In this document: positions 16,128 through 25,800 of the stretch, piece by piece
Layout: every line of letters begins with the position of its first letter
Position numbering within the stretch: the stretch's first letter is position 1
Source of the DNA: Pseudoalteromonas rubra
Lineage (GTDB): Bacteria; Pseudomonadota; Gammaproteobacteria; Enterobacterales; Alteromonadaceae
DNA: 64,000 bases
Reading direction: 5' to 3'
Assembly (NCBI RefSeq): GCF_000967655.1
Contig: NZ_JXYA01000024.1
Coordinates: forward strand, 1-64,000
Notes under the pieces: generated by a model
What the model saw: only the letters and a program-made list of their open reading frames with translations
The model's database searches: none
What the model was told of the DNA's origin: nothing
Program-made: the position numbers and the translations under genes

Positions 16128-19100
16128 ATGGAAAACATCAAACAGCTACTCGTTGAGCTCGAGCAGGCGGGGATCCGGCTATTTCTGCAAGATGGGGCAT
16201 TAAAGTCGAAAGCCAAAAAAGGGGCCATCACGGCCGATATCGCAAAGCAGATCAAACAACATAAAAGCGCCATTGTTGAGACCCTGGCCCAGCACCAGCA
16301 AGCCACTATGGTGAGTCCGCTGACTCATCGGGACGACCTCAGCAGTTACCCCTTATCCTTTGCTCAGCAACGCTTGTATACGCTGGACCAAATTCAGGGC
16401 GGCTCCAGCGAATATCATATGCCGATGGTGTTCAGGCTCAGTGGCCAAATTGATGTGGCGCTGATTGAGCGCGTATTTCGCGAGATAGTGACGCGCCATG
16501 ACGTACTCAGAGCGGTCTTTACTCAGACTGAGCAGGGCGTGCAGCAGTCACTGCTCGACCCGCAAGATTTTTGTCTGGTACAAGAAACCCTGGCCGAGCA
16601 GGATGAAGCCGCCGGGATTGCGCAGTTTATTGATGATGCGGCCGCACAGCCCTTCAATCTGGCTGCGGATTTTATGCTGCGGGTGCGCTTTTTGGCCCTG
16701 ATCACAGAAGACGCCGGGGTGCTGTTTATCAATATGCACCATATCGCCACCGACGGCTGGTCCATGGATATTTTGCTCCGGGAGTTTTTTGCGCTCTACC
16801 ACGCTTATGGCTATGGCCAGCCTAATCCGCTGCCAGAGCTGGCGATTCAGTATGCCGATTATGCCCAGTGGCAGCGCGACTGGTTACAAGGGGAGGTGCT
16901 GCACACCCAGCTCAATTACTGGCGACAACAACTGGCCGAATTGCCAAGGGTGCATGCCCTGCCACTGGATTTTCCAAGGCCGGAGGTCAAGGCATATCAG
17001 GGAGAGGTGGTTTCGCAGCCGCTCAGTGCCGGGTTGTGTCAAAAGCTGTCGGCCCTTGCCCGGTGCTATGCCCTGACTCCGTTTATGCTGATCCACGGCG
17101 CACTGGCGCTGGTGCTGTCCCGCAACAGCAATCATCATGATATTGTGATTGGTACGCCGGTGGCCAACCGCCGTCAGGTTGAGCTGGAAGCTTTGATTGG
17201 TTTTTTCGTAAACACCCTGATCCTGAGGGTCGACACGCAGGACCAACCTCTTAACGACTATCTGGCGCAGCTAAGGCAGGTACATTTAGATGCCCAGTCG
17301 CATCAGGATCTGCCGTTCGAAAAACTGGTCGAGGTGCTGAAAGTACCCCGCAGCACCGCGCACAGCCCGCTGTTTCAGATCATGCTCACCACCAACTCAG
17401 ACTATGGCGTGAGCGAGCCCCATGCCGACACCACAGAGCTGGCGGGCCTGTCCATCACGCCCATGAGCGGCAGTGGCGCAACGACCAAGTTTGATCTCGA
17501 CATCAATGCCTCGCTGAGTGATGCAGGCGGCGTGATTGAATGGACCTATGACGTGACGCTGTTCACGCACGCACGTATTGAAACGCTGGCGCAGCATCTG
17601 GGCAACACTTTAGCTTTCCTGGCACAGCTGAATAGCGATAGCACACTGAGCACCGCGGCTATTCCCATGCTGAGCGATGCCGAGATTGCACAGCTTTGCG
17701 CATTTAACGACAACGCCCTGGCTTATCCGCAAGCGCTTTGTATTCATGAGTTGTTTGAAGAGCGGGCCGCGCAACACCCCGAGCGCAGTGCCGTGCATCG
17801 CGGTGCGACCACGCTGAGCTACGGTGAGCTCAACGCCCGGGCAAACCAGCTGGCGCACTATTTGCGGTTTGAGCACCATATCGGCCCGGATTGTCCGGTG
17901 GGTGTCTGCCTGGAGCGTGGCACAGACATGATAGTCGCGATGCTGGCGATTCTTAAAGCCGGCGGGGCCTATGTGCCGCTCGACCCGGCATACCCGCCAG
18001 AGCGCCTGGCCTATCTGATTGAAGATGCCAGCCTGAGTGTGGTGCTGACCCAGCAAAGTGTGACCAGCACAGTGGCGCTGCCTGGTGCTCAGGCGGTGAT
18101 GCTGGATGAGTTGATTGCCACGAGCAGTGCTTTCTCGCGTTATTCCACCGCGAATATCAGCCGTAAAGAAAGCGGCGTGACGGAGCAGCACCTGGCTTAT
18201 CTGATCTACACCTCAGGCTCCACCGGTCAACCCAAAGGGGTGATGATTGAGCACCATAATACCGTGGCCATGCTGTACTGGGCGCGGGCAGCTTTTAACG
18301 ATGAGGCGCTGCGCCGGGTACTGGCTTCGACCTCGCTGAACTTTGACCTCTCGGTGTTTGAAATCTTCCTGCCGCTGAGCTTTGGTTTTGAAGTGGTGGT
18401 GGTTAAAAACGCACTGGCGCTGGCGGATGAGGCGCTGGATATCAGCCTGATCAATACCGTTCCCTCTGCAATGAAGGCCTTGCTGGATGTCGGCGCGCTG
18501 CCGCAGAGCCTGACAACGGTGAACCTGGCCGGTGAGCCACTCACGGCGCAGCAGGTCAATCAGATATTTGCTGCCTTGCCTCAGGTTGAAGTGTGCAACC
18601 TTTATGGCCCCTCGGAAGACACCACGTATTCAACCTGTGCGCGCTTTAGCGGTGAATTGGCGTCCGTGCCGGATATCGGCCAGGTGATAGCCAACAGCCA
18701 GGCTTATGTGCTGGGCAATGCACTGGAGCGACTGCCAGTGGGGTGTGTCGGTGAGTTGTATCTGGGGGGCGCAGGTATCGCGCGCGGTTATTTGAATCGA
18801 CCCGACCTGACCGAGGAGCGCTTTATTGCCAACCCTTATTATCAGGCGAGTGCGCACGATAACAGCCCGCGCTTGTATCGCACCGGTGACTTAGTGCGTT
18901 ATCGTGCGGATGGACGACTGGAGTTTATTGGTCGCAGCGACGATCAGGTCAAGATCCGGGGCTTCCGTATCGAGCTGGGCGAAATTGAACATCGCCTCAA
19001 TCAGCTTGACGACATTGCACTGTCGCAGGTGTTGGCGCGCACACTGAACGATGGCCAACAGCAGCTGGTGGCCTATGTGCAGCCTTGTCTCACGTGTGAG

Positions 19101-22100
19101 ACAGCTCAGGATGAGACGCAGCAGGCAGACTGGATAGCCGAGATTAAAACGCGTCTTGGGCAACAACTGCCTGCCCATATGGTGCCCGGCCTGTTTGTGG
19201 TCATGCCACAGTGGCCGCTGACCCCGAATGGCAAGATTGATAAAAAAGCCCTGCCCGCACCTGACGCACTGCAACAAAGCAGTGCCCAATATGTTGCGCC
19301 AGAGACCGAGCGGGCTCGCCTGTTGGCAGGCTTATGGGCGGAGTTACTGGGGCTGGAGCAGGACAAGATCAGTGCCACCGCCAACTTCTTTGAGCTGGGT
19401 GGCCATTCTCTGTTGATCATGCAGCTACTGGCCAGACTCCAACAGCACCAGCTGAGCAGCAGCGCGCAACAGCTGTTCCAGGCCAAAGACCTGGCCGCGA
19501 TGGCCGCCGTGATTGACAACGCCGACGAGGCATTCACAGTCCCTGAAAATAACATTCCGGCGCACTGTGAGGCCATCACGCCTGAGATGCTGACGCTGGC
19601 AAGCCTTGAGCAAGACGAGATAGAGGCCATTGCCGCGGCTGTGCCGGGTGGAATGCGCAACATTCAGGATATCTACCCGTTAGCGCCGCTTCAGGAAGGG
19701 GTGTTGTTTGTCCATACCCTCAACCCGGAGCACGACCCATATGTGACCACGGCCAGTTTTGAGTTTGCCTCAGCAGACAAGCTGGCCGGGTTTGTGACCC
19801 AGCTGAGCGGGTTAGTGCAGCGCCATGATGTGCTGCGCACTGCCATATTCTGGCGCGGCCGGGAGCGGGCGATGCAGGTGGTACTGCGTGAAGCGACTTT
19901 ACCTGTGACTGAGCTGGCACTGAGCGGGGACGACCTCAAAGCGCAGTTCGCTGAATTTGTGGCAAACGGTCCACATGGTTTTGATCTGCAGTCTGCGCCG
20001 CTGATCCAGTTAATCACCAGCCCGCAGGACGAGCAGGGCCATATTTTTGCCATGCTTAAGTTCCATCATTTGATCACCGACCATGTTTCCCTAGAGATCC
20101 TGATGGGTGAACTGGAAGCCGACGACATACAGGCATTGCCGGCGCCTTTGCCGTATCGCGAGTTTATTGCCCGCTCGATGGCGCAAAGCGCACAGCTCGA
20201 CACGGCCGAGTTTTTCACCGAACTGCTGGGAGATATAGATACTCCCACTTTGCCGTTTGAACTGGCGCAGGTTGCCGGTGATGGCAACGCGGTGGTTGAA
20301 TACACCCAGGCGTTAAGTGCCGCGCAGTCTGGGCAGATCCGCACCCTTTGCAAGCGCTATCAGTGCAGCCCCGCCGCTTTGTTCCACCTGGCCTGGGCTC
20401 AGGTTTTAAGTGCCTGTTGTGGCCGCGACGAGGTGGTGTTTGGCACTGTGATGTCGGGCCGCATGAATGGCATGCCAGGCATAGAGCGAATGATGGGCAT
20501 GCTGATCAACACCTTGCCGATCCGCGTGACTCTGGGCCATCAGGCTGCTCATTTGGCACTGCAACAAGTCAATGCGGCGTTGCAAGCGCTGCTACCCTAT
20601 GAGCAGGTGTCGCTGGCCGAAGCGCAAAGTTACAGCGGAATTGACGGCAACGCGCCGCTGTTTAGTGCGATTTTAAATTACCGCCACTCAGCCACGCATT
20701 CAGCGCCTGAGGGCGCACAGCAGCAAGCCGACCCGGGCATTGCCCTGCTCAGCACTCGCGAGCGTACCAATTACCCGTTTGATCTGTCGGTGAACGACCT
20801 CGGTGAGCACGATAACTTCAGTCTCGATTATCAAATTGAGCACAGTGTTCCGGCAGCGCGCATCGCGGCTATGATGGACACTGCACTGACGGCGCTGCTT
20901 GCGGCGCTGGCTGAGCACACAGAACAACCCGTTGCCACACTTGGGGTGTTAAGCGACGCTGAGCTGGCTATGCTCAGGCGCTGGCAAAGTCAGGATGCCG
21001 ATTATCCGCGCGGTGCCTGTATTCATGATGTGTTTGAGCTGCATGCCAAAGCCACGCCCGACAGCATCGCCGTGCAACTTGGCAGTGAAACGCTCAGTTA
21101 TGCGGCGCTGAACGCCAAGGCTAACCAGCTGGCGTGCTACCTACGCGAGACGCATCAGGTCAGTGCCGGCACCCTGGTCGGATTGTGTATTGGCCGCTCG
21201 CTCGACATGCTGGTGGCCTGCCTGGCGATACTTAAGGCGGGCGGTGCTTATGTGCCACTGGACCCGAACTACCCGCAATCACGACTGGCTTATATGCTGG
21301 AAGACACCCAGCTGAGCGTGGTGCTGACCGAGCAGGCACAACAGCAAACGCTGGCATTCAGTCCGGTTACCCAGGTGGTGCTGGATGACCCACACAGCGC
21401 CTGGTCATCATTCAGTGATGAGGATCTGCCACGGGCCGTGGGGCTTACGCCTCAGTCGCTGGCGTATGTGATTTATACCTCCGGCTCCACAGGCATACCA
21501 AAGGGCGTGATGACGCCCCATCGCGCGGTCAACCGTCTGGTTCATGCGCCAAATTTTGTGACGCTGAACGCAGAGACTGTGTTTTTGCAAAGCGCTAATA
21601 TCGCCTTTGATGCCGCGACACTGGAGATCTGGGGACCGCTGCTTAACGGCGGGCGCTGTGTCTTGTATCCCGACAGCCAGATCACCCTGGACGGGCTCAA
21701 TACCGTGCTGAGCACACAAGGAGTCACGGCACTGTGGCTGACCTCAGGCTTGTTTACCGAGTGGAGCAAGGTCTGCGGTGAACTCAGTACTGACTCGCTT
21801 GCGCTACAACATGTACTGGCCGGGGGCGATGTGCTGAACCCACACGCCGTTAGCGCGGTGCAGCAGGCACTGCCTGAGGTTATGGTGATCAACGGCTATG
21901 GGCCGACGGAAAACACCACCTTTACCTGTTGTTACCCGGTGCCACGAGGCAGTGACATCAGCGCCGGGGTGCCAATCGGCCGGGGTGTTCAGGGCGATAC
22001 ATTACTAATTTTAACGCCGCAGGGGCGCCGGGCTGCACAGGGCGTAGTTGGCGAGCTGTGCGTGGGCGGTGATGGCCTGGCACTGGGCTATCTGAACCAG

Positions 22101-22874
22101 CCCGCGCTGAGCAAAGAGCGCTTTATTCACAACCCCTATGCCAGCGAAGCCGGACAACCCGAGCTGCTGTATCGCAGCGGCGATTTGGTGCGCTGTACGG
22201 ATGATGGGCTGATCAGCTATGTTGGCCGCCTCGATGACCAAATCAAGATCCGGGGCTTCAGGGTCGAGCTGGGTGAAATTGAACGCCAGCTCGAAGCGCT
22301 GGATGATGTGACTCTGGCTCTGGTGACCATCAGGGCGCGCAGTGAAGGCGACAAGCAACTGGTTGCATATGTTGAATTAAACTCCGGCTGCGAGCAGTCA
22401 GACTCAGGTGCCCAGATGCAGGCACTGGCGGCGGCTTTGGCTGCACAGCTGCCCGCTTATATGGTTCCGGCAGCATTTGTGCCGGTACAGGCATGGCCGT
22501 TAACCCGCAACGGCAAAATCGACCGGCAGGCACTGCCGGAGCCGGATTTCAGCCTGATGCAGGCCGAGTATGTGGCCCCGGCCAGCGAGCTGGAAGATAT
22601 GCTGGTGGCCATCTGGTCTGAGTTACTGGACCTGCCACCGGAGCAAATAAGCACGGGCGCGAACTTTTTCGAGCTGGGCGGCCACTCTTTACTGGTGATG
22701 AAGCTGCTTCAGCTGCTCAATCAGCGGCTGGAGATTGAGCTGCAAATTGCCGACCTATATCGCTGCGAGAACATTCAGCAGATAGCCGGGTTTATAGAGT
22801 CGGTGCAGGCCATTCATCACCAGGCCCAGCCACAGCAACAAGACAACGATGAATTTGAGGATTTTGAGCTATGA
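16128..22874 (+). CDS. NRPS2: nonribosomal peptide synthetase, two modules (TubC-C-A-T-C/E-A-T)
   Basis: A 2248-residue synthetase. Order: TubC docking 1-58; C1 from 76 (HHIATDG about 204); A1 539-1040 (TSGSTG about 695, NLYGPSED about 824); T1 GGHSL about 1091; dual C/E domain from about 1150, recognised by the leader ITPEML, NIQDIYPLAPLQEG and HHLITDH (about 1313); A2 1632-2130 (NGYGPTE about 1922); T2 GGHSL about 2184; acidic tail ending FEDFEL. By eye A1 reads DLFNNALTY-K, associated with Ala, and A2 reads DALWLGGTF-K, Val-type. The dual domain should convert the A1 residue to the D form, giving D-Ala-Val. The 192-base gap from NRPS1 is the longest inside the locus. The acidic tail is a plausible partner for the TubC domain of NRPS3. 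Confidence 0.95.
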   Translation: MENIKQLLVELEQAGIRLFLQDGALKSKAKKGAITADIAKQIKQHKSAIVETLAQHQQATMVSPLTHRDDLSSYPLSFAQQRLYTLDQIQGGSSEYHMPMVFRLSGQIDVALIERVFREIVTRHDVLRAVFTQTEQGVQQSLLDPQDFCLVQETLAEQDEAAGIAQFIDDAAAQPFNLAADFMLRVRFLALITEDAGVLFINMHHIATDGWSMDILLREFFALYHAYGYGQPNPLPELAIQYADYAQWQRDWLQGEVLHTQLNYWRQQLAELPRVHALPLDFPRPEVKAYQGEVVSQPLSAGLCQKLSALARCYALTPFMLIHGALALVLSRNSNHHDIVIGTPVANRRQVELEALIGFFVNTLILRVDTQDQPLNDYLAQLRQVHLDAQSHQDLPFEKLVEVLKVPRSTAHSPLFQIMLTTNSDYGVSEPHADTTELAGLSITPMSGSGATTKFDLDINASLSDAGGVIEWTYDVTLFTHARIETLAQHLGNTLAFLAQLNSDSTLSTAAIPMLSDAEIAQLCAFNDNALAYPQALCIHELFEERAAQHPERSAVHRGATTLSYGELNARANQLAHYLRFEHHIGPDCPVGVCLERGTDMIVAMLAILKAGGAYVPLDPAYPPERLAYLIEDASLSVVLTQQSVTSTVALPGAQAVMLDELIATSSAFSRYSTANISRKESGVTEQHLAYLIYTSGSTGQPKGVMIEHHNTVAMLYWARAAFNDEALRRVLASTSLNFDLSVFEIFLPLSFGFEVVVVKNALALADEALDISLINTVPSAMKALLDVGALPQSLTTVNLAGEPLTAQQVNQIFAALPQVEVCNLYGPSEDTTYSTCARFSGELASVPDIGQVIANSQAYVLGNALERLPVGCVGELYLGGAGIARGYLNRPDLTEERFIANPYYQASAHDNSPRLYRTGDLVRYRADGRLEFIGRSDDQVKIRGFRIELGEIEHRLNQLDDIALSQVLARTLNDGQQQLVAYVQPCLTCETAQDETQQADWIAEIKTRLGQQLPAHMVPGLFVVMPQWPLTPNGKIDKKALPAPDALQQSSAQYVAPETERARLLAGLWAELLGLEQDKISATANFFELGGHSLLIMQLLARLQQHQLSSSAQQLFQAKDLAAMAAVIDNADEAFTVPENNIPAHCEAITPEMLTLASLEQDEIEAIAAAVPGGMRNIQDIYPLAPLQEGVLFVHTLNPEHDPYVTTASFEFASADKLAGFVTQLSGLVQRHDVLRTAIFWRGRERAMQVVLREATLPVTELALSGDDLKAQFAEFVANGPHGFDLQSAPLIQLITSPQDEQGHIFAMLKFHHLITDHVSLEILMGELEADDIQALPAPLPYREFIARSMAQSAQLDTAEFFTELLGDIDTPTLPFELAQVAGDGNAVVEYTQALSAAQSGQIRTLCKRYQCSPAALFHLAWAQVLSACCGRDEVVFGTVMSGRMNGMPGIERMMGMLINTLPIRVTLGHQAAHLALQQVNAALQALLPYEQVSLAEAQSYSGIDGNAPLFSAILNYRHSATHSAPEGAQQQADPGIALLSTRERTNYPFDLSVNDLGEHDNFSLDYQIEHSVPAARIAAMMDTALTALLAALAEHTEQPVATLGVLSDAELAMLRRWQSQDADYPRGACIHDVFELHAKATPDSIAVQLGSETLSYAALNAKANQLACYLRETHQVSAGTLVGLCIGRSLDMLVACLAILKAGGAYVPLDPNYPQSRLAYMLEDTQLSVVLTEQAQQQTLAFSPVTQVVLDDPHSAWSSFSDEDLPRAVGLTPQSLAYVIYTSGSTGIPKGVMTPHRAVNRLVHAPNFVTLNAETVFLQSANIAFDAATLEIWGPLLNGGRCVLYPDSQITLDGLNTVLSTQGVTALWLTSGLFTEWSKVCGELSTDSLALQHVLAGGDVLNPHAVSAVQQALPEVMVINGYGPTENTTFTCCYPVPRGSDISAGVPIGRGVQGDTLLILTPQGRRAAQGVVGELCVGGDGLALGYLNQPALSKERFIHNPYASEAGQPELLYRSGDLVRCTDDGLISYVGRLDDQIKIRGFRVELGEIERQLEALDDVTLALVTIRARSEGDKQLVAYVELNSGCEQSDSGAQMQALAAALAAQLPAYMVPAAFVPVQAWPLTRNGKIDRQALPEPDFSLMQAEYVAPASELEDMLVAIWSELLDLPPEQISTGANFFELGGHSLLVMKLLQLLNQRLEIELQIADLYRCENIQQIAGFIESVQAIHHQAQPQQQDNDEFEDFEL
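19087..19102. repeat. Inverted repeat inside NRPS2, shared with NRPS4
   Basis: GTCTCAC-GT-GTGAGAC, two 7-base arms with a 2-base centre, encodes part of QPCLTCET in the C-terminal subdomain of the Ala-type A domain. The same 16 bases occur at the equivalent place in NRPS4 (44729-44744). Confidence 0.6.
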
Positions 22875-25800
22875 GTGTGGAGTCGCTCTTTCAACAACTG
22901 CAACAGGCGGGCGTTATTTTTCAGTCACAGGACGAGAAAATCACCCTCAAGCTGCCCAAACAGATGGACAGCCAGCTAAAGCGCCAGCTGGCAGAAAATA
23001 AAGACGCACTCAAGGCGTTTTTACACCAGCTCTATGCTCGCAGTAACAAGCGTCCTGTGCTGGTCAAAACCACCGGCAACCGGGCGCCCTTGTCTTTTGC
23101 CCAGCAGCGCTTGTGGATGCTTAACGAATTGCACGGCTCCAGTGCACATTACAACATGCCGCAGATCTATCGGGTAGCAGGCCAGCTGGAGCCGGTGCTG
23201 GTCGAGCAGGCACTGGCGCAAATCGTGGCGCGCCATGAAGTACTGCGTACTGTGTATCAGTCGCATCAGGGCCTGGCCACTCAGGTGGTACGCGATGAGG
23301 TGGCCTTTACCTTAACCTGTGTTGATTTAAGTGCGCATAACGAGCAGGCGGCGAAGCAGGCGCTGGATAGTTTGATAGAGTCGGATGCCAGAACGCCTTT
23401 TGATTTAAGTCAGGACTTGATGATCCGGGCAACCTGGGTAGATCTGGGTTTATCCGCAGACCTTACTCAGGCGCAGGGCTATCTGCTGCTGAATATGCAT
23501 CATATTGCCTCGGACGGCTGGTCGATGGCGGTGTTGAGCCAGGAGTTTTTTGCCCTGTACGCCAGCCTGGCACAGGGCAAAAGCGCGCCGCTCCCGCCAT
23601 TAACACTGCAATACAAAGACTATGCGCAGTGGCAGCGCGACTGGCTGAGCGATGAGGTGCTCGCCTGTGGGTTGGATTTTTGGCGCGCGACGCTTGCTGA
23701 TATCCCGGCGCTGCATAGTTTGCCGCTGAGCTACCCAAGACCGGCGCAAAAGGGCTATCTGGGCGCTAAACTCGATGCCGCGCTGGATGCGACACTCGCA
23801 AGCGCACTTGGCAATCTTTGCGAGCAACATCAGCTCAGCCCCTTTATGCTGATGCATGGCGCGCTGGCGCTGACCTTAGCGCGCTTCAGTGGCGGCTCGG
23901 ATATCGTCATAGGGACGCCGATTGCCAATCGTAACGATGCTCAGCTCAGAGACTTAATCGGCTTTTTTGTCAATTCCCTGGTGCTCAGAGCAAACACAGA
24001 GCACGAAACGCTGGCAGCGTTTTTAGCCCATATTCGCAGCGTAAACCAGCAGGCGCAGTCTCATCAGGATGTGCCTTTTGATCAGGTGGTGGAGGCGTTG
24101 AACCTTGAGCGCGACAATGCGCACACGCCGGTGTTCCAGATTGTGCTGACTAGCAACTCAGACTATGGCGTGACCGCTGAGCAGCCCGCCGGTGTGGCCC
24201 TGCCTGAGCTGTGCATGACACCGCTGATGAGCGATGAACCCATTTGTAAGTTTGATATTGAGCTTAACCTGAGCCTGGATGAGTCGGGTGTGCAGATCAC
24301 CTGGTTATACGACAAGGCGCTGTTCAATGAGGCGTTGATCGCTCGCTTTAATGCGCAGCTGATGGTCATTCTCGAGCGTCTGGCCGATGCCGCGAGCCAT
24401 GCCGGTGCGCTGTCGCTGAATGAGATAACCGCACTGCACCCGGATGAGCTGGCCAAGCAACAAGCCCTGATGACACCTACGGCGCTGAGCGACGCCGCTC
24501 AGTTAACGGTGACCGAGCTGTTTGGCCTCAGCGCAGCGCGTGCCGCGCAGCAGATTGCGCTGGTGTGTGGTGAGCAGCAGCTGAGTTATGGCGAGCTGGA
24601 CAGTGCCTCTAACCGGCTGGCGCGCTATCTGCTGGCACAAGGCCGCCAGGCTCATATCGGCTTATTATTGCCGCGGGGCATAGAAATGGTCGTGGCCATG
24701 CTGGCGGTATTAAAAAGCGGCGCAACCTATGTGCCGCTCAACCCGGATTATCCGCAGTCCCGTATTGACCACATCATTGCAGATGCCAACCTGCAACAGG
24801 TGATCACTTGTGCAGCCCACAAAGAGTTATTGCAAGGCAATCAGGCACAGGCACTGGTATTAACGCCCGAACTGAACATCGCCGGGTGTGAGACGTTTAC
24901 GCGATTTGGCTCAGCGCCCGTAACCGAGCGTCAAAGCGAGCCACACAGTGCCGCGTATGTGATTTATACCTCAGGGTCGACCGGCATGCCCAAAGGCGTG
25001 GCGGTGCCGCACCGGGCCATCAGCCGCCTGGTGATGTCGCCGAATTTTATGACGCTGGATGAGGATACGGTGTTCCTGCAAGCCGCGAATGTGGCCTTTG
25101 ATGCGGCCACCTTAGAAATTTGGGGCCCGCTGCTCAATGGCGGGCGCTGTGTGATTTACCCTGAAACACATATCACGCCGGATACCTTAAACCAGGTCAT
25201 TGCCACTGAGCAGGTCAATGCCATGTGGCTGACGGCCGGACTGTTCAGCGAATGGAGTAAAAGCTGTGCAGATGCGCCTGAGCAGCTGCGCACTTTACGC
25301 ACTGTGCTGGCGGGTGGTGATGTGCTGGAGCCGCAGGCGGTGGTGCGGGTGCAGCAGGCACTGGCGGACGTGCAGCTGGTCAATGGCTATGGGCCGACGG
25401 AAAACACCACCTTCACCTGTTGTTATCGGCTTCCTGCCGACTTCGACCCGGCCAGTGCCGTGCCAATTGGTAAGGCATTGCAGGGCGACAGCGTGATGGT
25501 GCTCAATGGCAATGAATTAGTGCCACATGGCTGTGTGGGTGAGCTGTGTGTCAGTGGTCCCGGACTGGCGCTGGGCTATTTGAATTTAGCGGCGCTGAGC
25601 GCAGAAAAGTTCACCGCCAATCCGTTTTACGACGAGACCCAGCAAACAGTCTATCAGCGTCTATATCGCACCGGCGATTTGGTGCGTATGCGTGACGATG
25701 GCGTGGTGGAATACATTGGCCGGAGCGACAATCAAATCAAGATCCGCGGCTTTCGGGTTGAACTGGGCGAAATTGAACAACAAATTACACAGCTTGATGC

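Noticed and set aside
16128-16300. MbtH-like protein at the start of NRPS2
   Set aside because: The N-terminal segment is a TubC-type docking domain, like those in NRPS1, 3, 5, 6 and 7; the MbtH Trp signature is absent.
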